The position numbers were made by a program, and so were the translations under genes. Below are positions 51,094 to 60,036 of a DNA stretch of 64,000 nucleotides, piece by piece. The stretch comes from Oribacterium sp. NK2B42. GTDB lineage: Bacteria; Bacillota; Clostridia; Lachnospirales; Lachnospiraceae. The DNA lies in the NCBI RefSeq assembly GCF_000424445.1, contig NZ_KE384187.1:94356-158355 (forward strand), in the 5' to 3' direction. Numbering within the stretch: the first letter of the stretch is position 1; each line of letters opens with the position of its first letter. The notes under the pieces were generated by a model that did not search any database, was not told where the DNA came from, and saw only the letters and a list, made by a program, of their open reading frames with translations.

Positions 51094-52707
51094 ATGGCAT
51101 ATATGCACTGGTTCGTATCGAGACAGAAACGGCAACTGACAACGATACTTCAGGCACTTGTTGCCTATAGTGATGTCTGTGTCGGTAGAGTATGGAATCA
51201 CGAACTCCAACTTGATTTTGAAGATATTCTTGGTGGTAGAGAAATTACCGAGCACGGTTCTCTTCGAGCGAGACGTGCTGGCCAAGGTGGTGGCGGGACA
51301 AGGACGCTGTTTAAGCAGATGAAAGACCTTGGCCTTGTATTTCTTGAGGATGAGAACAAGAAATGTCGTTTGACACTAATTGGCGAAGAACTGGTAAAGG
51401 GAAATATTTCTTTTGTGGATGCGATGCGTCTGCAACTGCAGAGGTATCAGTATCCATCAGCGGCTGTATGGTCAGGTTCCGGTAGTGTTGACCATAGCAT
51501 AAAGGTTCATCCTTTCCAGTTCATGTTCCGTCTACTCCGAGATGAGCGTTTGGAAAACACACTGAGTATGGAAGAAATGTACGGTATCGTGATACACAGA
51601 GCCGTTTCAGATTCTGATGCTGTGTTTGAGGATATCGTTTTACGTATAATCCGATACAGGCAGAATGTTACCGATGATTTTGTTTACGATACGGACACGA
51701 AAACCTATAGCAATATAGCCAATACGTTCTTCAATTATATCAACCTTACTCAATATATTGATAGAGGCTTTAAGACTATCAGTGTGCGTCAAGGCAAGGA
51801 AGCCGAGGTAGATGCTTTTATAGAAGCCTCTCCTACTTTTATTCCTCATCCTGAACTGACCGAGAACTATCAGCGTAAATACGGCAGGGGCAAAGTAGCG
51901 AAGGATTTGCGTAACTTTGACCGTGAGAATGCTCTTTCGCAGAAAGAGTTGAATGAAGCGCGTATCAGGCGTGAATATGTTCTGTTGGCATTGAAAACAC
52001 CGATTACAGGCATTACTCCTGATATTGTGGAGCATGTGTCTCACAATACAGGTGTGGATGAAAAGACGGTGGAACGGTTCCTTATTCAGAACTATCCGCA
52101 TGGAAATATCGACGATTTCTTCTTATGTTACAAGGAACTTGCTCATATGGGCACAGCAGGGGCCAGGGATTTTGAGACTGCCACTTGTGAGATGTTCCGA
52201 AAGATATTCCGAATGAGGGCTGAACATGTCGGTCCGATTGGGAACACACCGGATGTGTTTGTAGAATCGACAGATGCTGGCTATTGCGGGATTATTGATA
52301 ATAAGGCATACAAGAATGGATACAGCATCAGTGGCGACCACAAACGGGTCATGGAAGATGTTTATATCCCGAATTATAAGACCTATGGTCAGACTGAACA
52401 GCCACTGGCTTTCTTTACGTATATTGCAGGTTCCTTTGGAAGCAATATCAATAGTCAGTTGGCAACAATCACGAGGGATACGGGAGTGAGTGGTTCTGCT
52501 ATGCCTGTTGATATTTTTATCAATCTGGCTCAGGATTATGCGGATAAAGGCTATGACCATAAATTCTTGAAAGATATATTCAGCGTGAATCGTGAGATTC
52601 AATTGTCTGACTTACAGCCGAAGAGCAAGGCGTTCCAATATGATTTCCAGTCTCAGAGCCTTGGGATGGTTGCAGAGCCTACAGTTCCGTATGGCAAAAA
52701 GGACTGA
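51094..52707 (+). CDS. FokI-like restriction endonuclease
   Basis: 537 aa. The C-terminal nuclease domain has the PD-D/ExK pattern: PDVF (D387) followed by GIIDNKAYKNGY (D402, K404), closely like the FokI cleavage domain (PDG... VIVDTKAY). The N-terminal part has winged-helix-like segments (about 1-330) that should read the DNA site. Cuts DNA not protected by the methyltransferase upstream (inference from context). GGAGGAG precedes ATG 51094. Type IIS-like cutting is likely, not proven. Confidence 0.85.
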   Translation: MAYMHWFVSRQKRQLTTILQALVAYSDVCVGRVWNHELQLDFEDILGGREITEHGSLRARRAGQGGGGTRTLFKQMKDLGLVFLEDENKKCRLTLIGEELVKGNISFVDAMRLQLQRYQYPSAAVWSGSGSVDHSIKVHPFQFMFRLLRDERLENTLSMEEMYGIVIHRAVSDSDAVFEDIVLRIIRYRQNVTDDFVYDTDTKTYSNIANTFFNYINLTQYIDRGFKTISVRQGKEAEVDAFIEASPTFIPHPELTENYQRKYGRGKVAKDLRNFDRENALSQKELNEARIRREYVLLALKTPITGITPDIVEHVSHNTGVDEKTVERFLIQNYPHGNIDDFFLCYKELAHMGTAGARDFETATCEMFRKIFRMRAEHVGPIGNTPDVFVESTDAGYCGIIDNKAYKNGYSISGDHKRVMEDVYIPNYKTYGQTEQPLAFFTYIAGSFGSNINSQLATITRDTGVSGSAMPVDIFINLAQDYADKGYDHKFLKDIFSVNREIQLSDLQPKSKAFQYDFQSQSLGMVAEPTVPYGKKD

Positions 52708-52710
52708 CAT

Positions 52711-53139
52711 ATGGCTGATGATATGATTCCTGAACAGCGCAGAAGAAACATGCAGCATATCAGGTCGAAGGATACGTCTATTGAAGTGAAACTGAGAACG
52801 GCACTCTGGCATGAGGGTATCCGCTATCGGAAGAACTATAAGAAGTTGGTCGGAAAACCTGATATAGTTATCACGAAATATCGGATTGCTGTGTTCTGTG
52901 ACGGTTCGTTCTGGCATGGAAGAAACTTCGATACGAAGAAGCCTGTGGATACCAATCATGAGTATTGGGATACGAAGATCAGACGTAATATGGCTCGTGA
53001 TGACGAAGTTGATAAACAACTGAAAGCCGAGGGCTGGACTGTACTGCGGTTCTGGGATGCGGAGATAAATAAGCATCTGGAAGACTGTGTGAAGACGATT
53101 AAGGAAGCAGTACTGGATGCGAAGAATCACAATAATTGA
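52711..53139 (+). CDS. vsr: Very-short-patch (Vsr) mismatch endonuclease
   Basis: 142 aa beginning RRRNMQHIRSKDTSIEVKLR, then GKPDIVITKYRIAVFCDGSFWHGRNF and RRNMARDDEVDKQLKAEGWTVLRFW, the Vsr pattern. It nicks T:G mismatches from deaminated methylcytosine, correcting damage created by the C5-methylase. The zinc cysteines of the E. coli type (FWHGCP) are replaced by Arg-Asn, as in some Firmicute homologues. It starts four bases after the nuclease stop. Confidence 0.92.
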   Translation: MADDMIPEQRRRNMQHIRSKDTSIEVKLRTALWHEGIRYRKNYKKLVGKPDIVITKYRIAVFCDGSFWHGRNFDTKKPVDTNHEYWDTKIRRNMARDDEVDKQLKAEGWTVLRFWDAEINKHLEDCVKTIKEAVLDAKNHNN

Positions 53140-53159
53140 AAAATATTTTTAAAATATTA

Positions 53160-53206
53160 CACGCTTTGATTTCAACTAAGGTTGTATCAAGGCGTGCTTT
53201 TATTTT
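53160..53206 (+). terminator. Terminator after vsr
   Basis: CACGCTTTGAT pairs with ATCAAGGCGTG (one G-U) and a T-rich run follows. It ends the RHH-methylase-nuclease-vsr transcript. Confidence 0.85.
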
Positions 53207-53289
53207 TCTCATATTCGTAACATGTGCCTTTTCAAAGAAATATTTAATATAATATTTGAAAAATGTGACGCAATATATGGCGTATATTA

Positions 53290-53318
53290 TTGACAGAACA
53301 CGATTGAACTGCTATATT
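53290..53318 (+). promoter_or_regulatory. Promoter of the GHKL-ATPase operon
   Basis: TTGACA (53290-53295), 17 bases, TATATT (53313-53318). A strong separate promoter after the terminator, starting the second defence operon. Confidence 0.8.
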
Positions 53319-53352
53319 ATTCTCAGAATATTAGCAAAAGGAGGCCGATGTC

Positions 53353-53589
53353 ATGGCGAAAGAACAAGAGACAAAACGTGAGAGGTTCGTAAGATTGGCA
53401 GAAGCCAGGACGAACAAGATTATCGATATGCTTCAATTATTGGGCAATTGCTCTAATTCGAGTGCGTATGATTACACACAACAGGATGTTGATAAGATTT
53501 TTTCTGCGATTGAGGCAGAGGTCAGGGAGGCAAAAAAGAAATTCAGTAAATCGGAGACAAGAAAAAGTACTCGGTTTACTCTTGAATAA
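53353..53589 (+). CDS. Small helical protein heading the GHKL operon
   Basis: A 78-aa helical, charged protein I do not recognise (TKRERFVRLAEARTNKIIDML then a Tyr/Asp part and a KKFSKSETRKS tail). AAGGAGG precedes ATG 53353. It is 15 bases ahead of the ATPase gene and may be its partner or regulator. Confidence 0.68.
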   Translation: MAKEQETKRERFVRLAEARTNKIIDMLQLLGNCSNSSAYDYTQQDVDKIFSAIEAEVREAKKKFSKSETRKSTRFTLE

Positions 53590-53604
53590 AGGAGGCAGAG
53601 CAAT

Positions 53605-55896
53605 ATGAATATGATGCCGATACCGCAGAATTATAAGAATAGTGTTGACTGGATTCTCGGGGCTTATACGGATGCTGGTGTAACCTTTACGAACGGCTTC
53701 CAAAAGGATGCTATACAGAATGCTGTTGGTGCAAGAAAGACCAACAAGTGGAAGAATTGGCGGTGTGACATTTCTTACAAGCAGAATGCTTGTGGCAATT
53801 TTGTAGTAGTCGAAGATTCTGGAACTGTTGGTCTGACAGGAAATAATATCCCAGGTACAGTGGTTAATCAGATGATGGCTGATGGCAAAGTGCTTCCGCC
53901 AGAGGAACGCCTTGCACGTTTTACATCGCTTTTCAATTCAGGTGGAAACACAACTGGTGGTGGTCTGTATGGTGCAGGAAAAAGCGTTTATTCTGTTGCA
54001 TCAGAAGATTACACTTATTATTTTGATTCTTTGCGTGAAGACGGAAAATATGTCGCTAATGTGAATAATAAGGGCCAGGTCATGGAGATAGCGTTGGAGG
54101 GCGATGAAGCCCGACAGTTTATCTTCGAAAAGACTGGAATGCCTGCAAAGAATACCGTAGGTACGAGGGTGATTATAATATCACCGAAAGCAGAATTGTC
54201 AGATTCTATTCAGGATGGAAGCATCATTCCGTTCATTCAAGAGTCATGGTGGCTTATTATTCAGCGGTTAACAGATGATTCTGCAATTACTGTGAACGGT
54301 GTTTCCGTTACAATACCAACTGATATCAAAACTACGCCAAGAGCATTTGAATTACAGAATCCAGAAGTCTATTCAGCAGGGCATAAAGTGAAGCATTTTG
54401 GCCTGTATGTCTTTGAAGATGGTTCCAATAGGTGGTCAGGGATTTCGTACTATCGTAAGGGAATGAAGATTGGTGAGATTGACATCAAAGACGTTCCCAA
54501 GAAGGTTGAAGGAAAGTATTGGGGCTATATCGAAGTAGACGAACTCTGGGAAGATGAACTTTCTGATATTGAGGATAAGGTTCACTTTGGTGTAAGCAAA
54601 GGAAAGAAGAAGACTATCACTTATCAGAACATGAAGAATTACTGTAATAGTAAATTCCATGCGAATATGGTCGAATGGGACTTCATAAAAGATAAGGAAA
54701 GCGAAGACAAAAAACTGAAAGATGAACTGAAGTCTATTGCTGAGGAACTTCAGGATTTGTTTGATAAACTGCATTTTGAAGACCTTGGTAAAGGTCCCCA
54801 AAAGGCTGATTTCGATATTCGATGGCAGGATATTCGCTATCCTGAACAGGATACAGAGAGAGTAACTGCAGGTGATGAGATTTCGTTTTCTGTTCGAATT
54901 AAGAGTTCATATGCAGCAGATAAGAGATTCGATTACAAACTTTCTGTAGTAGATCCGGAGAATGGTTCAGTTCTTTCTCAGATTGATGCTGGCAAAGTGA
55001 CGGTTCATTCTAATACTGTACACCGCATGGATTTTGTCCATAAGGTGACGAAGGACAATTCACGACAGTTTGCAGAGAACCGGATTGTGCTTTCTGTAAA
55101 GGTTGTCGGCAGTGGGAAAGAAAAGACAAAGATACTGCCGTATTTCTTTGATATTGATAAACCTGATAATACACGTGAAACGGTTGGACTGACGTTGCAT
55201 GAGTGCCTCTTCCCTGTTCAGGGAAGTCGCCGTGTAAACTTTGGTGAAGCAGTTCGAAAGGTTTGCTGGAAGATTGAGAACAAACGGAATCACACGTTGA
55301 ATTATCGGCTGAATGTGAGTGTTCATAACGCAAGTGATAAGACCTGTCCTAAGATTGTAGATGTAGTTTCGCTTACGGGAGAGATTCCTCCGTTTGAAGA
55401 CGTGATAACGCCGTATGTTGAAGAGATTGTTTTTGACCAGGCAACATATGAACCATATCTTTCTGAAGGTACAGTAGAACTGAGAGCAAGACTAATTGCA
55501 AACGAAGATGATCCGATTTATGAAAAGGGTGATAAGATTACTTTTTATTACTTTAAGATTTTCCTGAATACGGATGAGAAAAACGGCAAGAGTGATTCGT
55601 TTGATATTGAACTTGCTAATGCTGCCGATAGATATGAGCGTGCATGGCGGACGCCAGGAAACGGTAGGACAATTACGCTTAACATAGGACATGCGGCGTA
55701 TTTGAATCTGTCTGACTATCCAGACGTTCAGCATGATTATCTACGTGAACAGATGATGAAGCAGTATGTTCTGCTTTATCTTGACGAAGGCAAGTATGAT
55801 GTGTTCGGAGACGGGTTTGCAGACCTTGAGCCACAGGAAGCAACTGATAAGGTATTGCAAAAGATCGAGAGTGTCTACTACGAGAGCCTGAAGTAA
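53605..55896 (+). CDS. GHKL (MORC/Hsp90-like) ATPase of the defence island
   Basis: 763 aa. The Bergerat fold shows in order: DAIQNAVGA (Asn motif, about residues 35-43), VVEDSGTVGLTG (D-x-G-x-G, about 69-80) and the glycine lid GGGLYGAGKSV. A coiled part (about 345-400) and a long beta-rich C-terminal region with repeated Ig-like strands follow. GHKL ATPases of MORC type are known partners of restriction-modification systems in bacteria. GGAGG precedes ATG 53605. The role of the C-terminal domains is unknown. Confidence 0.82.
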   Translation: MNMMPIPQNYKNSVDWILGAYTDAGVTFTNGFQKDAIQNAVGARKTNKWKNWRCDISYKQNACGNFVVVEDSGTVGLTGNNIPGTVVNQMMADGKVLPPEERLARFTSLFNSGGNTTGGGLYGAGKSVYSVASEDYTYYFDSLREDGKYVANVNNKGQVMEIALEGDEARQFIFEKTGMPAKNTVGTRVIIISPKAELSDSIQDGSIIPFIQESWWLIIQRLTDDSAITVNGVSVTIPTDIKTTPRAFELQNPEVYSAGHKVKHFGLYVFEDGSNRWSGISYYRKGMKIGEIDIKDVPKKVEGKYWGYIEVDELWEDELSDIEDKVHFGVSKGKKKTITYQNMKNYCNSKFHANMVEWDFIKDKESEDKKLKDELKSIAEELQDLFDKLHFEDLGKGPQKADFDIRWQDIRYPEQDTERVTAGDEISFSVRIKSSYAADKRFDYKLSVVDPENGSVLSQIDAGKVTVHSNTVHRMDFVHKVTKDNSRQFAENRIVLSVKVVGSGKEKTKILPYFFDIDKPDNTRETVGLTLHECLFPVQGSRRVNFGEAVRKVCWKIENKRNHTLNYRLNVSVHNASDKTCPKIVDVVSLTGEIPPFEDVITPYVEEIVFDQATYEPYLSEGTVELRARLIANEDDPIYEKGDKITFYYFKIFLNTDEKNGKSDSFDIELANAADRYERAWRTPGNGRTITLNIGHAAYLNLSDYPDVQHDYLREQMMKQYVLLYLDEGKYDVFGDGFADLEPQEATDKVLQKIESVYYESLK

Positions 55897-55909
55897 GGGA
55901 GGGCTGGAT

Positions 55910-56674
55910 ATGAATCATGTGGTATCACTGGATAAGGATGGTCATCTTATATATAAGGGTCTTCTTACTGCAAAAGAAATTGCTACGATTGATGAAATCC
56001 TAAATGCTCTGAAAGAAGAGATTCCTCAGATAGAGTCTGACCTTGAAGAAACCTATGGGAAGACTGTGTTGTATAGGTATTATCTTGGGAAGTTCCTTGG
56101 TGAACTTCTGATGAAATATAATATTTCCGTCGCAGAGCGTAGACGTTTTTGGGATGAAATCAAAACGTTTGCAACACAGGAAACACGAATTCGTGATGAA
56201 GGTGCAAATTCTGTTACACGTAGTTTTTATGAACAATGTTATGTGTTGTCACAACAGGACTTAAACGTTGTACAGAAATTGTCAGCAAGACAATGGCAGG
56301 ACTTGCTCGATAGAGTTGGAAATCGAGAGGATGAGCGTATCTTCCAATGGATAAAAAACAAGAGTGAAAAAATCCGTGAGGATGACTGGCGTGAGTTTGA
56401 AAAAGGTTTACATCTTTATTTAAAGAACAAAGATACGTCTGTTTTTACAGATGAAGAGTTGTTTGAGGTGTATGATTCCATCTTTGAAATGAGCAAATAT
56501 TGGAGGATTGCGTTTAAACAGTTTTCAAAGGATTTTCCAAAGAGCGATAAGATAAAAAGTAAAGCACGTCGGTCAAAGAAATACCAGGAAACATGTTTTA
56601 AGTTGAAGAAAGAAAGGCGTGTGCCGCTTGATGATGATGTTTTCTCTGAGGCATTTGAAATGGCAATGAAATAG
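55910..56674 (+). CDS. Unrecognised helical partner of the GHKL ATPase
   Basis: 254 aa, wholly helical and charged, no signal peptide or membrane helix. GGGAGG precedes ATG 55910, 13 bases after the ATPase stop, so it is in the same operon. I do not recognise a domain. By position it is likely an effector or adaptor of the ATPase. The end (KSKARRSKKYQETCFKL) is Lys/Arg-rich and may touch nucleic acid (inference). Confidence 0.65.
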   Translation: MNHVVSLDKDGHLIYKGLLTAKEIATIDEILNALKEEIPQIESDLEETYGKTVLYRYYLGKFLGELLMKYNISVAERRRFWDEIKTFATQETRIRDEGANSVTRSFYEQCYVLSQQDLNVVQKLSARQWQDLLDRVGNREDERIFQWIKNKSEKIREDDWREFEKGLHLYLKNKDTSVFTDEELFEVYDSIFEMSKYWRIAFKQFSKDFPKSDKIKSKARRSKKYQETCFKLKKERRVPLDDDVFSEAFEMAMK

Positions 56675-56780
56675 TTTGTAGTTAGGTGTAGAGAAAAAGG
56701 CAAAAGACGTCAGTGAAGAGAGATGCGCTGCTCTTGCAGCTGCATCTCAATCGGAACGGAGACGGGTTTTGCCAAATAAT

Positions 56781-56822
56781 AAAAAAAGATACCCCGATAC
56801 AGAATTTATTTCTGTACCGAGG
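56781..56822 (-). terminator. Terminator of the small minus-strand genes
   Basis: On the minus strand CCTCGGTACAGAA pairs with TTCTGTATCGGGG and seven T follow. The stem contains the stop codon of the gene ending at 56,806. Confidence 0.8.
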
Positions 56823-57045
56823 CATAATCATGGATGTTGAAGCCAGTAGGTTCAATCATATAGTCTTCGACAACGGAAGTGGGCTGAAATGTCATATTTT
56901 CCATGTTAATGGTTTGAATGAGCCATCTGGTCATTTGATTGGTTACGGGATTAAGGCGGTTTTCTTTAACCACATGCAAATACTTGCGTTCACCAGGGGA
57001 ACACCATTCAGATGAGTATCTAACAATCATACCTTCTGTTATCAT
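56806..57045 (-). CDS. Small mobile-element protein, 79 aa
   Basis: Begins MITEGMIVRYSSEW and continues with a KYLHVVKENRLNP strand block and an acidic tail, unrecognised. The minus-strand ATG at 57045 has an AAGGAAA site. Its 5' end overlaps the gene at 57,020-57,235. The size and pairing suggest phage or integrative-element cargo. Confidence 0.5.
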   Translation of the reverse strand: MITEGMIVRYSSEWCSPGERKYLHVVKENRLNPVTNQMTRWLIQTINMENMTFQPTSVVEDYMIEPTGFNIHDYASVQK

Positions 57046-57235
57046 GATGGATTTCCTTTCCGTTGTGTTCGTCAAGATTTTTAATGGTGGCATAGATGTT
57101 GCCCCAGCGTTTGTTTTGAAGAATTGCTTTGCAATCGGCAGTCCATCCGATAAGGACGCCACAACTCTGTTTGTTGTGTCCTGCTCTGGGATTAGATGCC
57201 CAATAGGTTTCTCCGATTCTGTATCTGCACTGCAT
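57020..57235 (-). CDS. Small mobile-element protein, 71 aa
   Basis: Reads MQCRYRIGETYWASNPRAG and later CGVLIGWTADCKAILQN. AAAGGAGG lies ahead of ATG 57235, which is convincing. It overlaps the next minus-strand gene by 26 bases. No family recognised; Cys residues (4) could bind metal but no motif is clear. Confidence 0.5.
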   Translation of the reverse strand: MQCRYRIGETYWASNPRAGHNKQSCGVLIGWTADCKAILQNKRWGNIYATIKNLDEHNGKEIHHDNRRYDC

Positions 57236-57334
57236 GATGGAATGCCTCCTTTATGATTTTGTTGTTACACCCGTACGTTTCGAAGAAACGATTATCATAT
57301 GGTTGAGGAAGAGATGTAGATGAGGGAGTAGCAC

Positions 57335-58249
57335 GTGTGTTCCTTCCCTGTATATTCCCCGCTTTGTATCATACAAACCCGAACGGAACAACAGATGAAA
57401 TATACCCATAATCTTTATCCAGAAAAGGAAACGCTTATAAATATCCTGAAGAAATTTGGCCATATATCTTCTAATGGACTGATTAGCATACCGAAGTTCG
57501 GTGCTGACGCACAGGCTATAGATAATAAGAAGAAAGGACTGCTTGGAACACTTTTTTCGGCTTCTTGGTATACAAAGCATTATGAAAAATCCTTAGTGGC
57601 ATCTTTGGATGATGACAAGGCACGGCTATGGCTTCATGATAGCCGCTTTGGAAACGAAAGAGCTGATCTTATTGGATTAAGGTATGATCTTCTTCTATAT
57701 GATTCCGCTGTAAGAGTAAGTGAACTCACCGGATTGCGGATCAATGACGTGGATTTAAAAACGCTATCGATCCACATCCATGGGAAAGGGAACAAAGAAC
57801 GTTCCGTTGCAATCAGCGAAAAAACCGCAGCGCATTTGAAACGGTATATGTCCATTTATCATGCTGACGGATGCCGCCCCGAAGATTACCTGTTCTATAC
57901 TGTGATCAAAGGCAAAGTTGGTTCCGTTTCTATGAGCACAGTAGAAAGGATTCTCCAGAAATATGCCGATGAAGCCAGAAAAGAATGCCCTGACATTCCT
58001 AAACATGTATAACCGCACCTGTTTCGCGCCGAGAGAGCCACACATTTATACAGAGATGGTGTAGATTCCATCATGATTTCCAAGATACTCGGTCACTCCA
58101 GTATTGAAACCACCAAAATCTACGCACTCCCGTCTATGGATCAGATGCGCGAGGCAATGAATAAGGTTGATATGCCGACCGATGCAGCTGAAAAACCCTT
58201 ATGGGAAGGCGATGAAGATGAAATGGCGCGGCTCTGTGGTCTGAAGTAG
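57335..58249 (+). pseudogene. Tyrosine recombinase (integrase), broken
   Basis: The core RVSELTGLRIND (catalytic Arg), GKGNKERSVAIS (Lys) and, after an in-frame TAA at 58010-58012, PHLFRAERATHLY, ILGHSSIETTKIYA (His and Tyr) are present. The stop sits where relatives have Tyr (GTA TAC), a one-base change. The N-terminal arm-binding part is shortened. Thus both nonsense mutation and truncation disable it, and the family's second His of the HxxR-H triad is Ala. Former integrase of this island. Confidence 0.82.
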
Positions 58250-58256
58250 CATTAAG

Positions 58257-58320
58257 ATTACCCCCAACTTTTGCATGGTAGTTCTTTGTATTCAACGGTT
58301 ACCGTAGAGGTTGGGGATAA
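58257..58320. repeat. Imperfect inverted repeat after the integrase
   Basis: ATTACCCCCAAC and GTTGGGGATAAT pair exactly at 11 of 12 positions across 40 bases. Such a palindrome directly after a recombinase gene could be its recombination or terminator site. Confidence 0.45.
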
Positions 58321-58424
58321 TATTTTCTTTCGGAACTGATCGTATTCCCGACGATAATCTCATTTGTTTTGCTTTGTGCCTTAAGATACTCTTTCAATAT
58401 AGGAATTCTCCTTAGTGTTATAGG

Positions 58425-58588
58425 AAAAAAATAAGGGTACGGCGCTAACCATACCCTACTCTGGCTAACCAGAGTGACCTCGTCGGTCAAATTATCCTTT
58501 CTTATATGGCCTCGTCGACCAAAAAACACTTTTGCAAGTGCGAAAGAACATTTCAGTTGAGAGACCTCATGTTCCTCTATCTATATTA
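58425..58588 (-). ncRNA. Candidate multi-hairpin small RNA
   Basis: Minus strand: TATAAT box at 58588-58583, then a hairpin CACTT-GCAA-AAGTG with six T, GGTC-GACGA-GGCC, GACC-GACGA-GGTC, ACTCTGG-TTAG-CCAGAGT and a final GGGTAxGG-TTAGCG-CCGTACCC ending in seven T. Four stems in series with two identical GACGA loops and a good terminator suggest a stable RNA. It does not match a family I know. No -35 box is clear. Confidence 0.5.
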
Positions 58589-58720
58589 TACACAATTCTG
58601 CTGAAAAACCCAGCATTTTTTCATCCTTTTCGGCGCTTCTGTAAAGACGTATTATAGTGCCGCTATAGTTTAAAGTCAAGGGAAAAATAGAAATTAAAAA
58701 AAGAAATCCGGGGGGAAAAA

Positions 58721-59473
58721 CAACGAGATATCCTGGGAGGATTTCTGCAAGAGGGTAAGCACCACGCAGTACACCACGGAGACCGTGGAAGAGTACAGGA
58801 AGATGACGAAGGCAAGGCGTGATGCCATTAAGGACGTGGGCGGTTATGTCGCAGGCCATCTGAAAGATGGGAGGCGGAAGGTCGGCCATGTTATTTGTCG
58901 TTCCATGCTGACGCTGGATATGGACAACGGTATGCCGATGATGCTCAGCTGATCTGTTATGTGGATGAGAAGTACGGAACATTTTCACAGAGGAATTACA
59001 GTATCGCCGTTGCGAAGGTCGTGGATGACCGTTCATACCATACGATCAGGGATTTCTTTAAGAACCTGCCGGAATGGGACGGGGCAAATACAAGGCGTGG
59101 GAGCTGGATGATGATATCGTGGCTCAGATATGGGCGGAGGCCAAGGTTATTGCCAGAGCCGGGGAAAAGCTTTATCTTCCGCCGGAGCTTGAGGAATTTG
59201 CCAAGGATGAGCAGCGGGCGGCGATGGATTGAGATTGCTACAAACGGTATTTTTGAGAATAACCGAAAGGCTATGCACGGCAGAGATGCAAAGAATGGTT
59301 GGTACCGATATGAGACTAGATTTGCTGTTCCGATATTTAATGAGGATGGGGAAGTGGTTCGATACAATATATTTAAAGGTCGTTTGCTTATAAGACATGC
59401 TTCAAGTGGGAAGAAATACCTATATGGTGTTTTAGAAATAAAAAAAGAAACGAGCAAGTCCTGTCAGGCATAA
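58721..59473 (+). pseudogene. Remnants of a VapE-type primase-associated protein and an LPD3-like protein
   Basis: 58,721-58,951 reads SWEDFCKRVSTTQYT and DVGGYVAGHLKDGRRK, then an out-of-frame DEKYGTFSQRNYSIAVAKVV and, in a third frame, WELDDDIVAQIWAEAKVIA and LPPELEEFAKDEQR, all pieces of VapE proteins. At about 59,226 the frame joins EIATNGIFENNRKAMHGRDA and NGWYRYETRFAVPIF, which match the protein at 46,913. It is a chimera of decayed phage or ICE genes. Not functional as written. Confidence 0.72.
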
Positions 59474-59557
59474 GCCCTACCCGGTGAAAACCCATTTCCT
59501 TATTAAGGATAATAAAGGGATTTTTCTGATCAGTCAAGAAAAATTGAAAGGAATATT

Positions 59558-59818
59558 ATGAAGAAGACTAAATGCTATATTTATACTCGCGTATCTACGG
59601 CCATGCAGGTAGATGGATACAGCCTGGATGCTCAAAAGGATAAACTGAAGCGTTATGCAGCCTATGAGGAAATGCAGATTGTAGGAGAGTATTCTGATGA
59701 GGGACACTCCGGTAAGAATATTGCCGGCCGACCTGACTTCCTAAGGATGCTTGAGGATATTGAAGATGGCAAGGACGAGGTTAAGGTCGTCACCAGAACA
59801 TTCGCTTCTATAGAATAA
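59558..59818 (+). pseudogene. Truncated serine recombinase
   Basis: 86 aa holding only the first part of a resolvase/invertase catalytic domain: YIYTRVSTAMQVDGYSLDAQ (with nucleophile Ser in the VST) and EYSDEGHSGKNIAGRPDF. It diverges after KDEVKVV and stops, lacking the rest of the catalytic domain and the DNA-binding part. Remnant of a second recombinase in the island. Confidence 0.82.
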
Positions 59819-60036
59819 AGTATGATTCTTTTAACCATTGTTATTTTTACCGTTGTGCAAGATCCGGAAGTTTTGCCTTCCTACTCTTCTAATCAGAGGA
59901 ATGAGGTGTTTTGCGATGGGAGGCCATTTTTTATTCAGTAGAATGTATGTTTGTTCTTGGGCTAATAGCAAAAAATGAGAATATTAGTTGAAAGGAAGTG
60001 TGGTAATAGTGGGTGATTTAAAATCATTCTTTAAAA

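Noticed and set aside
52123-52602. 159-aa minus-strand open frame within the nuclease gene
   Set aside because: Antisense to an intact catalytic domain; no ribosome site or known domain.
58581-59036. 151-aa minus-strand open frame
   Set aside because: Covers the VapE remnant in antisense and the RNA candidate start; no protein-like features.
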